A stretch of DNA of 57,124 nucleotides from Gnetum montanum (GCA_015680685.1 MNCI01006170.1:285515-342638), one strand, 5' to 3'. Counted from the first letter of the stretch, positions 44,391 to 55,847 are shown. The notes: a model not told the origin generated them from the sequence alone. Program-made: numbers and translations.

Positions 44391-45449
44391 ACATTATTCC
44401 TTCTATTCGTTGTTCAATCTTAGGATTTTTCCACAAATTTTATTACAACTTATGGTATAATTACTCTATGTTTGCTTTCCATTTCTCTAAGAGCATATTT
44501 GATATATGGAAATAAGATATCTGTAATTTTTAGCCTTTAACAAACCAAAAAAATAAAGTAATATCAATATAACAACATGTTATTGTATGATTTTAGATGT
44601 TATTTGGAGGAATCATGATTACCATGTATGCCCTCAATAACCAATATATCTCTAGAGGTCTATTGGACTTGACTTTTCTTCTTGCAGTTATAAATTCCTT
44701 GTACAATTTACAAATATACTTCATGCTAATACTTGACACTTTAGAAGAAGTAAATGTCAACTCATAGGATAAACCATATTCTCAATTACCTTGATTTGGA
44801 TTACTTGTGTTTCATATTTTTTTTTCATTCTCTATTGTCATAACTTTCCCATTTTTGATAAGGGAGGTATAACATTGTCAATAACATTTGTATAGTGAGT
44901 AAGAGCTTTTCTAGATGGATTTTTATGAAGCATTGTTAACAATAGATCAACTGTAACCAAATGAGATTTAGGGTATTCAAGAAATGTGATAGTATATCTT
45001 GTTAACAAGTAGTATCTAATGTTCTACCTACATGAAGAAAAATGTACACAAAGTTAAAGTATTTTTATTTATTTTTTATTTGATGGTAGATGTAAACTAT
45101 TTTGGCCCCAACTCACCTTTATTTTTCATAAATTTCTTTATTTTCACTATGGAGAATGACTTCTAAAGTTTACAAAGTATGATCCCAATCATTTCCTATA
45201 AATTGTAAGGCCATACATGAATGAAATAACCTATTGTGAAGGCAATAAAGTTGACATTTGATTTTCTTTGCAATTTCATGATTTTTCATATTTCTTTCTT
45301 CTCTCATTATACATTTATTACTAGTATCAACTTTCATTCTTAATTATCAACTCATTGTCATTAGTCATCAGTGTAACAAAATTATCAAAAAACCATCATG
45401 TTAAATGCATTATCAAGATTTCATTAACACATTTTCTCAAAATCCAAAA
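44391..45449. other. AT-rich DNA, probably including the LTR of element 7
   Basis: No gene recognised. The LTR of element 7 must end at 45532, but its start cannot be placed because no second copy was found. Confidence 0.35.
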
Positions 45450-45536
45450 TTTCAGAAATTCAGAATTATTACATCTAGAAGATTAAGAGTCAAACCTATA
45501 TAAATCAATAATTCAAGGAGATGTTTTTAACAAAAT

Positions 45537-45549
45537 TGGTATTAGAGCT
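45537..45549 (+). other. Primer-binding site of element 7
   Basis: TGGTATTAGAGCT is one C-to-T change from TGGTATCAGAGCT, the complement of the initiator tRNA-Met 3' end used by most plant copia elements. It stands four bases after the LTR end. Confidence 0.85.
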
Positions 45550-45556
45550 AGCCACC

Positions 45557-46430
45557 ATGAGTTCCAACAAGGAAATAGCCAAATGTCCCATTATCTTCAA
45601 TGGGACCCAACATTTCATTCTCTAGAAAGAGATTATAAAAGGACTTTTGAAAGTTAATGAAGTATGGGCTATGTTAGAACCTACAAAAGCCCATATCAAA
45701 GTCATCCAAAAAGGAGAAAAAAAAAAGATAAAGAAGATCCTCTAATTCAAGAACTCCTAGAAGAAAAAAAGTGGAAGAGAAAAGATTCACATGAAAAAAT
45801 GATCATTATTTTCAATGTATATATATTAAAAAAATAGGTAGAAGATTATGCTCATTAAAGATTACAAAAGAAGAGTGGGTGCTTAGATTACCTAAGCAAC
45901 ACCAAAAATCAACATACAAAAGAACTATTGTACAAAATTCAATATAACAAGTTAGATATTAGAAGAGATGAAGAAATTGAAGAGTTTTTTAAAAAAGATA
46001 TACACCAATATAAAAAAATTGATGAATTCAAATCTGGCTTTACTTAGCATCAAAAAGTAAAAAAAATTATGGGAGCTCTTTACAATGATCCTAAATACCA
46101 AACATGATGATGAACTTTCTACAAAATAAAGAATTCATAAAAATCATTTTGGATGATCTAATTGCTCAAATAAGAGCACTTGAAAGTTTGAGAATTGAAA
46201 AAAATGATAAAGAACAAGTCTTCATAGCTAGTAGAGGAAGAGGAAGATTCTATAGAAGTTATTCTCAAGACTAAAGCAACTTAGATAAGTTAGAGACTTT
46301 AGAAAGAGATAACAGAGCTAGAGCTTTCATAATAGGAAGATGGAACTCACAAGAACAGAGAAATGCTCAAATCCCTCTATGAAAAATTCATAATAAAAGA
46401 GGCCACATAATAAAATTATATTAGTAAAAA
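45557..46430 (+). pseudogene. copia gag of element 7, decayed
   Basis: The ATG at 45557 (context GCCACCATGA) follows the PBS. It starts MSSNKEIAKCPIIFNGTQHF and then KVNEVWAMLEPTKAH, the typical copia gag beginning with a target-binding F-x-G-x-NF-like block and a W in the first helices. The rest is full of stops and frameshifts. Near 46385 NKRGHIIKL resembles a CCHC zinc knuckle whose Cys residues have been lost. Confidence 0.68.
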
Positions 46431-46499
46431 TTTGGACTTGATTCTCTTCAACTCCAAGACAAAGATGGAGGAGAAGTGACATCAAATCAAGAAGATCAT

Positions 46500-46860
46500 C
46501 AAGGTAAGATCAAAGCTCTCAATTCCAACAAAATTGTTACGCAAAATTCTTAGATTATAGATAACATATTTTCAAATCACAAGACACCATCCAAGTCTTA
46601 CCTTATTCAATATAAATAAAATATAATTAAAAACATAAAAATAGAAAATGATAATCACCTTAACATAGAAGGAGTTAGAATTGCATTATCAAATTACAAA
46701 ACAACAAGGTAATAGCCATCATTAATATCATCTATGTACCAAATCTCTCAAATCCTCTTATCTAAGATGGACAAATGGCTAAGAAAAAAATAAAAATTAT
46801 CTATAAATATGACTCCTAAATTATTAAAAAGTAAAATAAAGAAGAAATCATTAGCACTAA
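46500..46860 (+). pseudogene. copia protease of element 7, truncated by insertion
   Basis: IIDN-x-FSNHKTPSKSY (about 46553-46600) corresponds to the copia protease active site, where homologues have IIDSGAS-x-HMT. The catalytic Asp is present but the Ser-Gly pair is replaced. Later ENDNHLNIEGV (about 46650) fits the flap region. The reading is lost at the insertion near 46865. Confidence 0.55.
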
Positions 46861-46864
46861 AACA

Positions 46865-48535
46865 CCACCAAATTCAGGCAACAACACTACAATGGCAAAT
46901 TTGTCTGAGTGTCAACTCAAGGAAAAATATTCTAAGTGTTTGGCCCATGATCCCACTGCTGGGGCTATGCTCTAGAGTGTAGCCAACATAGAATGCAACA
47001 CAACCAAATTTGCAAAATTTTCTAAGTGTCTTTATATGCTCACATCCCTCATGCTATGCTCTCTAGCGTAGCAAGTGTAGCAACACTCTGGTGGCCAGTT
47101 GCACTAGTGTCAAGCCAAAAGTTGCCAAGATAGCTTAGCATGGAAGAGGCATTTGAAAAATTTTCTAACTCCTAAAGCTACCCCTCCTGCTATGCTCTTG
47201 AGCATAGCTAGCATAACAAGAGTCCATGCTACACTCTATCCCATTGTGCTACACTCTCTCGCATAACAAGTGTAGTAGCACTAGACTTCATTTTTTGCAA
47301 AAATTGCCCAACCGTTGTGCTACACTCCAAAGTGTAACTAGCATAGTGATAAGAGACTACCTTCAAAAGCTTCCAAAGCTTAACACATGCCTTCATTCCA
47401 GCTCCAGCACTCCTTTAGCAAGTAGGATCAGTAACTTGCACTCTTTTTTTACCCCCCTCTATGTCCCAAAATTGTACCTATGTTCGATCCTACTCGAAAG
47501 AGGGGAGAACTTAGTCCTAAATCATAGCCTCCAAATTGCATTATTTTTCACTATTTGTAGGTACCTTGCAGTGTTAGCACATGTAGTCTTAGTAGCCTAT
47601 CCAAACTAGGAGTCTCTCGAGGTTCATTGGAGCGTACCAAAGTGTAGCACCAATTGTCCCACTAGGAGCATAGCAAAGGTCAACATAGCCCCACCTACCC
47701 CTCTACCACATGGCACTCAATCCACACTTCACACTAATCCTAAGCCTATATACCCCTACATTCCACACTCTAGGGGGTTTCCATTTCATTCTAGTAGTGG
47801 TCATTAGCATTTCAGAGCATCATTTGGCACTTGAAGCACCTTGAGCACCCTATACACCAGGGTGTATCAGCATCTTGGCAACACCTTTGCATTCCACTCA
47901 TCACTGCAAGCTTGCAAGACACCATAACAACCAACCTAGCAAGCACAGACTTTACAGTGGATGTCAATATTCACCCTAGAACATCCTAAAGATTCTAGCT
48001 ATGTTGCTACTATGCCTATTTGTACCACCGTGTACCTCCACAAAGCCCATTTGTAATTGCTACATTCCCTATCTATGGTGGTATCATCCTTTCTTTCTCC
48101 CGAACTCCTTTGCATTTTAAGCATTTTCTCCATTGCATGTTGAGCATTTTCTTTGACATTCAACATCACATTCTTACTTTTTCATTATTTTACAAGCTTT
48201 TTGCATACTTGCATCATCATTTTCATGCCACGAGACCTTGCTACGCTTAGGCCTAGTTGGCCTCGATACTGCCATGAACATCGTCGATGCTCACATTTTT
48301 AGCTAACCATGCCACCTCCCTTTTGTACCCACTAACCCAGTTGCAATCAATAAAGTCCCTATTCGATTGAAAAGATCATTTAGGATGCTCTGCCTCCATT
48401 TCCTAGCAAAGGTCCTCATGTGATGGTAGGGTTGAGGTTGTGCATCCACAAATGCCTCGACATTTTAGCTGCCAACATTTTTGGTCATCACAAGAACAAA
48501 AGCCTAAAACACTAGAATATCTTGCATAGATTGTA
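46865..48535 (+). mobile_element. Insertion in element 7, LTR-like with palindromic repeats
   Basis: About 1.67 kb separates copia protease from copia integrase. Both edges carry CTAAAACAC (46859 and about 48511), which may include a target-site duplication. Inside, a repeat with cores such as GCTATGCTCTAGAGTGTAGC and TGCTATGCTCTTGAGCATAG recurs at about 46974, 47045 and 47190, with relatives to 47345. A TATA-like box (TATATA, 47747-47752) lies downstream. A solo LTR is the best guess, but terminal TG and CA could not be fixed. Open stretches at 47226-47609 and 48020-48250 are not supported as genes. Confidence 0.5.
46970..47350. repeat. Imperfect palindromic repeats with GCTATGCTC/GAGCATAGC cores
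   Basis: At least five cores: GCTATGCTCTAGAGTGTAGC, GCTATGCTCTCTAGCGTAGC, GCTATGCTCTTGAGCATAGC, GTGCTACACTCTCTCGCATA and GTGCTACACTCCAAAGTGTA. Each is a self-complementary stretch, with 50-120 bases between the cores. Confidence 0.6.
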
Positions 48536-48739
48536 TTTACTTTGATTTTAGAAGAAATCTCATCCAAGGTAATAATCAAACTATCATTTAAGTTACCACT
48601 TTAGAAAAATAGACACACAAAGACCCATACCAAAGCATTTTTAACCATCAAATAAAAAATGAAGAATTCAAAATTTGACACAAAAGATTGGAACACACCT
48701 CTTACAACAAACTAGAAACAATAACAAAGTTAAAGAAAA

Positions 48740-49560
48740 AATAAGAATTTAAATTAGATATAATCTCAAAGAAAAATGTAAAATATGCATTCAAAGAAAG
48801 AAAATTAATAGTCCTTACACAAAAACTATGAAAAGAGAAGAAAGCCCTTTTGATCTTCTTTACATGGATCTCATTAGACTTGTGTCTATCACCTTTATAG
48901 GGGGAGCCAATTATACACTTGTCATGGTAGATTATTTCTCAAGATATACCTAGACATGCAAAATGAAAAGAAAGGCTATAGCAATAATCAAATTCAAAAA
49001 TGTTTACATTATCATGAAAAATACTATGGGCTTGTCTATCAAAACCATCAGATTAGATAGAGGGCGAGAGTTCATTAATCAAGAATTCAAATATTTTCGT
49101 ATACATTAAGGCATTTTTCATCAAGCCACATGTGGATTAAGTCCACAATCAAATGGCTTTGTAGAAAAGAAAATTAGAACCTCACAACACATAGTCAGAT
49201 GTCTTATTAAAAATGCTCAAATATCTAATTTTTTTAAAGCATGGTCATGAATGTAGCAACCTACATTACCAATGGAATAATTAGTAGCAACAACAAAGAC
49301 AATTTTCCTTATGAACTATTCTATAGAAAACTTTGAAATGTAGAAAACATAAGAATATTTAAATGTTATTATTATGTTAAAATTCCAAAGAAATTCATAG
49401 ATAAATTGGATAGCAAAGAAAAGAAATGCATTTTTCTAGGATATGACACCAAGAGAATTGAATACACTTTCTATGATCCCATAGAGAAACAATGGCACTC
49501 ATCTAAAGATGTGGTTTTCATGAAAAATAAATTTGACATGAAAGATTTTTAGAATTCAAA
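48740..49560 (+). pseudogene. copia integrase of element 7
   Basis: EKCKICIQRKK (zinc finger end, about 48774), SPFDLLYMDLIRL (about 48847), NYTLVMVDYFSRYT (about 48910, first Asp region kept), TIRLDRGREFINQEF (about 49049, Asp replaced in the usual DNGTEF), SPQSNGFVEKKIRTSQHIVRC (about 49140, Glu kept) and FLGYDTKRIEYTFYDP (about 49435). Stops and small shifts lie in between. Confidence 0.87.
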
Positions 49561-49659
49561 TGAAAGGATAGGAGCACATAACAATCTCAAATCATGGGTA
49601 CAAAGAAATCATCCTTAAGAACAAATGTTGGACAATAACTTTGAAATAAGAACAACTAG

Positions 49660-50480
49660 ATCTGCCATGAGCAACATATCATACTTAGCTTTGTCTCTTG
49701 AACCAAAGAATGTAGAAGAAGCCTTGAGAACTAATACATTGAAAGAAGCTATGAACAAAGAATATGAAGACATCATGAAAAAAAAACATGGAAATTAGTC
49801 GATAGAACAAAAGGAAAGAAGGTAATTGATTGTAAATGATTATACAAGGTCAAATTTAATGGACAAGAAGAAGTCATCAAACATAAAGCAAGACTAGTTG
49901 CAAGGGGGTTCAAACAAAGGAAGCACATAGACTATGAAGATAGTTTTTCTCTTATAGCAAGATTTGAAATCACCAAACTCATTCTCTCAATTGTTATGCA
50001 TCACAAACTCAAATTACATTAGATGGATGCAAACGCAACTTTCCTAAATGGAAATATCAATGATGAAGTGTATGTTTATCAACTAGAAGGATAAATCATA
50101 AAAGGTAAGAAAGACAAAGTGTGAAAATTCAAGAAAGCCCTATATGACCTAAAACAAGCTCCAAGAGATTGGTTCCATAGAATCAATGAATATCTTGTAA
50201 AAAAGGATACTCATCTAGCATGTTTGAACCAATAGTATACTATAAACATGATAACCAGGACTTCATAATAATCTCTCTTTATGTAGATGATCTCATCTTC
50301 ATAGCCACAAATGATGAACTTATAGAGGACTTAAAAAAAACATGAAGAATGAATTTAAAAAGAAAAACTTAGGGGAGCTGAAGTGTTTTCTTGAAATACA
50401 AGTTGACTAAGAAAAGGAGGGAATCAAAATTCAACAAACAAAACATATAGCAACCATTTTAGAAAAGTACAAAATTAGCA
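49660..50480 (+). pseudogene. copia reverse transcriptase of element 7
   Basis: Blocks in order: EAMNKEYEDIMKK (about 49750), WKLVDRTKGKKVIDCKWLYK (one stop inside in this copy), KARLVARGFKQRKHIDYEDSF (about 49890), QMDANATFLNGNINDEVYVYQ (about 50025), KKALYDLKQAPRDWFHRINEYL (about 50135) and the catalytic YVDDLIFIATNDEL (about 50280). The catalytic Asp pair is kept. The reading decays after about 50480 and RNase H was not recognised. Confidence 0.9.
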
Positions 50481-50639
50481 AAGAAAAAGTACTAGTACTT
50501 CTCTTTCTCACAACATAAATATAAAGAATAAAGACAAGACAACCATAGTTCATGCTACTCTATATAGAAGCATGATTAGAGCACTTAGATTTATTTGTCA
50601 TATTAGATGAAACACCACCAAAAATTCATGTTGCCAAAT

Positions 50640-51696
50640 TGTAACCTTCATTTCCAAACTTAAGGTAAAATTTAATTGTAAATGTAAAATTTGTAGTCCA
50701 TAAGCTGTAATCTTGCATGCTTTGCCTTTTGGAGCTAAAAAATGCCTTAGAAGTTGGTGTTACCTCATTTTCCAAGTGGAAAAAGTTACCTCATGTCTAT
50801 ATTTTGGCTTGGAAAGGTTGAAAATGCCTTAGGAATTGCCAAAATTGACATTTTCATGGGTTTTTGTAGAGGTATAGCCTCAACTACGCTAGGACCATTT
50901 ACCGCACCCCACACCACCCATCCCCACACCTCCCACCCACCCACACACACACAAAGCATAGATGGAATTGGTGGGATTTTCCATTTCCAACCAAAATCCA
51001 ACTTAGTCACCATAAAACCCAATGTAGATGTAGTGTTGGAATTATTGGGATTTTCATTTTCCCCTTTCCATTTTCCCAACAATGGCTAGCGTAGTCACTC
51101 CAAGTATTTAGCACTTGCAACATGGTCATCATAGATAGCATTTTCCACATTTTCCATAGTTTCTAGCAATTTCCAATAGCTTCAACATAGTCCACCAAGG
51201 TCAATGTAATTGGGATGGTGTCAGTGTAGTCATGGAAGTCTATTTGCTATTTATAGAAAATGGATGGGCTTTGGTGTCTACAATGTATTCCAAACTTCCT
51301 ATAAATGGTAACTATGCCAAAAATTTTATCATTACCACTTGCAAATAGACATCAATCTATCAGTAATCACAATAGTGAGGTGCAAGCCCCAAAAACAACA
51401 ATTTCAAACCTATAAAAATCCAATGTAAACACCTAATTCTAGTTCCCAAAATTTTTTTGAGCATTAGCATTTTTTGGCATTTGGAAACCAAGAACCTTTG
51501 TAACATTGCAACCCCTTTGGCAAAAACTCCTATCTATGCTAGGCATAAAGACTTCCAATGTGATACCATTGCATCAAAGGTGGAACACCAATTATGACCA
51601 TAGTTGTAGATCTTGGTGGAAACCAGTAGGGAGTTGCTGGAAACAAGAGCTAGGAAACATCTAGATAATGAAGTTTCAAGTGCATACCATAAGCTC
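50640..51696. other. Unassigned DNA between element 7 and element 8
   Basis: No gene recognised. A C/A-rich, low-complexity tract lies at about 50902-50960, and short repeats of TTTTCCA and of CATAGTC-like words occur at 51090-51240. The long open stretches on both strands at 50754-51089 are produced by the simple sequence and are not supported as genes. Confidence 0.45.
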
Positions 51697-52040
51697 TGAT
51701 GAGTGGTGAGGTACCCCTACACTCAACCATACGAAACGAGCATCGCACGCATGATCTGGTTGAACTCCACAGATGGACTAGTTGTGGCACCTAGATAGTT
51801 ATCCTTAGGTCGCAGTTCATTGTCTTCCCACTTGGACTAGTATTGCATGTCACGTATGGTTTAGTCTAGATGAGGTGTATGATGTGTTCCTAATGTAACA
51901 CTACTCCTGAAGGCAATGGAAAATAATATTAACTAATCTAAGCTAGGAGGAAAAGGGTAAGAAAATCTAATCTAGCCTAAGTGCGACAAGCAACTGATTC
52001 CTTGATCAATCGTACACATCTTGGACCTCGTGCACGACTA

Positions 52041-52126
52041 CCACTGGGACTACCAAGCGTAGCTCCTAGGTACGCCACTAGGATTACCAAGCATAGATCC
52101 CAAATACGCCACTAGGTTACCAAGTA
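52041..52126. repeat. 34-bp tandem repeat in the element 8 LTR
   Basis: Two and a half units: 52041-52074, 52075-52108 and a partial one to 52126, each starting CCACTRGG and containing TACCAAGC. It is not present in the LTRs of element 5. Confidence 0.7.
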
Positions 52127-52463
52127 GTCACACTTAAATGCTCGTAATCAAGTCATACTCGTTCCGCTTCTAGGAGTTTAAGGATGAGAGAGAGAAAATA
52201 GTAAATAACATTAAATAAATAGATAACAAATTGAATGTTGCAATGATGAAGTAATCTCGATCTTTATTGCCAGTCATGTTCGTGTCCAAGTATAGCACAC
52301 TCAAATAAAGACACCGTACAATTACATTCACCACACTGCGGGCAGACACGGGAAAAAAACCTAACTCTGGAGGGATCAAACTGCCAGAGCTTCGCTACTC
52401 TAAAACTGGGATCCCCAAACAAGGGAGTGCCACGTCTTATTTATAGAAATGGCAGCAGACTGC

Positions 52464-52550
52464 GATATCTCGTACGTGATATCGTAGGGAAGACACGATA
52501 TCGTAGGGGATGCAATATCACGGCGGACGCGATATCGTGTATGTGATATC
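52464..52550 (-). promoter_or_regulatory. Phased GATATC palindrome array in U3 (element 8)
   Basis: GATATC at 52464, 52478, 52497, 52531 and 52545, with AATATC at 52514 completing the series. Spacings are 14, 19, 17, 17 and 14, close to those of element 5. The array lies directly upstream (minus sense) of the TATA box at 52438-52445. Confidence 0.6.
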
Positions 52551-52577
52551 GCGGCCTATGCGAATCGTGTCTCATCA

Positions 52578-52595
52578 TACCCCCACGACTAAACA
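52578..52595 (-). other. Polypurine tract of element 8
   Basis: Minus-strand GTTTAGTCGTGGGGGTA just before the LTR start TGATGAGACAC. Confidence 0.75.
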
Positions 52596-52749
52596 AAAAC
52601 TCATCCTCGAGTTACAAGGAGAACAAGATTCAGTGATTACACAGTGGATAGGTATGGGATTATTAACTAGAAAAAGAAATGGACTAATGCCGCAGTGTGG
52701 GAAGACACAACACAGAGAAAAAAATACTACAACTACAAAAATGTGGAAC

Positions 52750-55539
52750 TCATGTAGTTCCTGGTGGTGGTGGCTCCTCCATGGGTGCTTTTCCCTTGTC
52801 ACATGCTCTAAGCTTGGAAGGTTGTTGATGTTGAAGAATGGCCTAGAGCTTCTCCTCTTCAGTCTGAGGATCTTGTGCCATCCATGCTAATGTTCCGATG
52901 TTTGACGGAGTCGGCACCTTCCATTGATAGGGTAGTTGCGGGAACATCTGATTAGCTTTGACGTACCATGCCGCAAACACTCATCACTCCTCTTCATAGG
53001 CTCTGGCTTTATCTTTGTATTCATGGAGCTTTGTTAGCCATCGAGCCAAGCCAGTTGCCACATCTTTCTGTCCTTGGTAGCTTTCTTTTACCACCGCAAG
53101 TTCAGAATTTGCGACATCTAGTTTTTCAGCCAACTTCTTTCGCTCTACAAATTCTACTTCATATTTTATATGGGTGGAAGCTACCTACTGCTCAAGCTCT
53201 GACCTCGGGCATCCTATTATTAACATGGCAAGGTTACCATATCTAAGGTTTGCCAACTCCATGTACTCTATCAAGTCTTGGATCTACAGGTCCCAGTTCT
53301 TAATTTCCGCTTGGTCGGCAAAGGCGTAAGTGTCCAATATGGCCCTCCAATCATTGTGCTAAGCACTGATGTTTTTAATTTGAGCCTTGGCCATATGGAT
53401 CTCCTTCTCCAGGATTTGTTTGTACATCCCCACCTGATCACGGAAATGCTCCTTTAGCTTTTCATGTCGTTTAGCCTTATTCTACCATGCACTGATATCG
53501 ATGGCTAATTTTTGTCGAACAGCATGTACCTTCTCCATTGAGATGGTTCGATTTTCTCTAGCTAAATGGCTTACATCTCGGTTGACCTAAATGAATTATT
53601 CTCGTAACTAATGAAAGTGTTCATCGAGAACATTCTTTTGTTTCTCCCCAGAAGTCAACCAAAGGTTATCTGCAACCAACTACTTATTCTCTTCTTCTAA
53701 GGCCCTGAGTTCCTTAAGATGCACATGAGTTTGCACTTGAGCTGCGGAGGCATCCCAAGTGGCCATCTCCTTTTCTTCTGCCACCTTCTTATTTTCTACA
53801 ATTAGTTTTTTTAATTGCTCAGTTCTAAAGTTGTCTAGCTAGTCTGCGGGAACAAATTGCAAAGGATCCCACTGTGCTACTTGTAAGGCTACGAGCTGCT
53901 CTTGTAGTTTCTGCACTTCAGCTTCAGCATGCTCAGCCCTGACTTCAGATATGACCAGCTTCCCCTTTTTGGAAATGAGGTCTAACTAAATTGCTGTTAC
54001 ATCCTGGGGGATGTCAAACAGAGACGTCAAAACTTATCTTATTTGAAGAAATCTGTCCAGTGCATCCTCATGTTCCACATTATTCATTGAGATTCCAACA
54101 AGATTTTGAGTATCCTGTGCTCCTGAAAGATCTACCAATAGCACAACAGGTATATTGAAAGATTCTTTGATGTGGTCAGCGACCACTTCAGCAGCTTCCG
54201 CAGCATCCTGGTGTTGCATGACCACCATAGTGGCCTCTTCACTAGTCTCTAATTGCACTTGAAAAGATGCCATGTTTCCAGAGATCTATTGTGACCATAT
54301 GCTTTCTCCACCTCCTGTTTGAATGGATAACTCTCCCCTTGTGCGATCTAATGAAATAGTAGGCTGGTCGGCATCATCGATGACATGGAAGAGATTTGCG
54401 TCATCACGACTTCCCCAACTAACCATCTTGGCGATGGTCTTAAGATGGCTCATCGACGGTCTGTAGTCTTGCGGCGGTGGTGGATGATCTTGGCCTGTGC
54501 TGGGTCCTACTTCTTGTCGTTGGCTGGGACCTATGGCTGGAGGCTGATTGGGTCCTACAAGTTGAGTCGCAGGTGATCTAGTCATCTGTTCTTCTTCTTC
54601 ATCTGGTCCCAGCTCTTCGCTAGTGCTCTTTCTTGGAGCTGGCGCCTTTAATAATTCAGTAGGAGAAGCATTTTGGGCTTTTTGGAGGACGTCATTTATG
54701 TATCCTCGAATACCAGCCCATCGACACAGTTTTCTGATAAGGTAGGGAAAAGGCAACGCCATCTTCCCTGACTTCCGTTCTTCAAATTGCCTCAGGATCT
54801 CCATCAAATATAGATGGGGAAAGTTAGCATTAACCTTTCCCATCAACACTGCACACCCTCTCGCTGCATACGTTAATATTCTTTTCAAACCTTTTGTGGG
54901 GAAGAGGTGATAGGTTCCAATTTTGAAATAAACCCGCTCTTCCATCGTCAGCTCACCAAAAGCTTTATCTCTGCCATAAGCCTTCTCTAACCAATCCTTC
55001 TGCACATCAAAGTCTGATCGAGTAGATAACCGAGAAACATGGGGGCCTGAATTTGGAAAGTTTAACACTTCTGAAATTGCCTGTGCAAAAAAATCTACTG
55101 TCACACCACAAATATTAACCGTGGTGCCTTGCTCCTTATTGTGCCATAATAGGTATGTTTCACCTAAGTACCAGGCACCGCACTCAAAGAGGACAGGCCA
55201 TAAGGGAGACCCTTTAAGGTGATCCCTAACAGCCTCAAGAGAAAACTCTGCAAAAGGTTTGAAGTTAAGCTCCACGGTCACTGAAGTAATTGTGGACTTC
55301 GTATGGATAGCCTAAACACATTCCAGGGGCAATGTGAGTTGTTGTCCCGGTTCAGGTGCAGCAGCAGCTCCTCTTTCCACCTGCCCGGACTATCCTCTAG
55401 GAGGTTCTTCTTGATGGATGCTAAATGATTGCACCTCCTATTCTTCATGTTGTCTGGCAGGGACTCGTCTTCCACCTCTCCGAGGTTGTTTCACTTCACC
55501 TTGAGCAAGACCCTCTCACTAAGCACGTTTCGGGGCCAT
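52750..55539 (-). pseudogene. ORF X of element 8: about 929-codon env-position gene, nonsense-mutated only
   Basis: From ATG at 55537-55539 to TGA at 52750-52752 one frame can be followed for 929 codons without any frameshift, broken by about 20 internal stops (by hand about 15 TAG, 2 TAA, 3 TGA). Residues 1-85 are basic and Pro/Gln-rich. About 90-285 form a globular domain with WPVLFECGAWYLGETYLLW, VNICGVTVDFFAQAISEVLNF, LTMEERVYFKIGTYHLFP and MALPFPYLIRKLCRWAG. By recollection this is the putative plant transposon protein (Transposase_32-like) domain related to Athila ORF1. About 285-350 is Pro/Gln/Ser-rich, and from about 430 to 900 the protein is charged with heptad-like stretches, probably coiled coil. 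It ends EEPPPPGTT. No membrane span is evident, so it is not a classic envelope. The longest clean stretch is 54286-55281. Role unknown, possibly structural or RNA-binding. Confidence 0.8.
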
Positions 55540-55565
55540 CTGCAATCACACGGACCAAACATTAG
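55540..55565 (-). promoter_or_regulatory. Conserved 3' splice site before ORF X (element 8)
   Basis: On the minus strand: CTAAT (55565-55561), then GTTTGGTCCGTGTGATTGCAG, directly followed by ATGGCCCCG. The AG abuts the start codon, as in elements 3 and 5. Confidence 0.65.
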
Positions 55566-55820
55566 TAAGGTTGTTTTCAAAGTTAAGTTATACCTTACTA
55601 CATGCCTTTTAATTAAAGATCTTATGTTATCATGTGATTTTTCCTAAAAATTATAATAATGGGTCCTATGACTTAGGTGGATTTTCATTTTAATCTCCCG
55701 GTATACTTAAGGTCGTATGATTTTTAGCATAATTTTTCTAAGTGTTAGTATTAATTACCCTAATTGATGTCCTTTGGGTGATGAAAAATTTCAAAAAAAG
55801 TTAGGCACTTTTCAGTAAGT

Positions 55821-55847
55821 GTCCCTCCCCCACGACTAAACTGAATG
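55821..55847 (-). other. Polypurine-like motif before the ORF X module (element 8)
   Basis: Minus-strand CAGTTTAGTCGTGGGGGAGG, sharing TTTAGTCGTGGGGG exactly with the 3' polypurine tract of the same element (52578-52595). Confidence 0.5.

Larger units (their letters stand above)
45450..50620 (+). mobile_element. Element 7: Ty1/copia retrotransposon interrupted by an insertion
   Basis: The plus strand shows an LTR end (TTAACA at 45532), a PBS of the initiator-tRNA-Met type, gag, protease, then after a foreign insertion (about 46865-48535) integrase and RT. RNase H and the 3' LTR were not found beyond about 50620. Stops are frequent. Confidence 0.82.
51697..52577 (-). repeat. 3' LTR of element 8 (881 bp)
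   Basis: Plus-strand left edge TGATGAGTGGTGAGGTACC, right edge GTGTCTCATCA. It is homologous to the LTRs of element 5 in reverse. TATA box on the minus strand at 52438-52445. It contains a 34-bp tandem repeat (52041-52126) and the GATATC array (52464-52550). Confidence 0.87.

Noticed and set aside
50754-51089. Overlapping frames of 111 and 98 codons on both strands
   Set aside because: They depend on a C/A-rich low-complexity stretch and have no recognisable domain.
52750-55539. Reading of TAG as an amino acid (stop codon reassignment) to explain a long frame with many TAG
   Set aside because: The same genome region also has TAA and TGA at Gln and Arg positions, the RUVBL2 fragment shows TAG at conserved Gln, and the elements have other disabling changes. 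Deamination of CAG in silenced transposons explains it more simply.
52750-55539. ORF X as a viral-type envelope gene
   Set aside because: It holds the env position, but no signal peptide, membrane span or furin-like site was seen. The domain and coiled coil point to another, unknown role.
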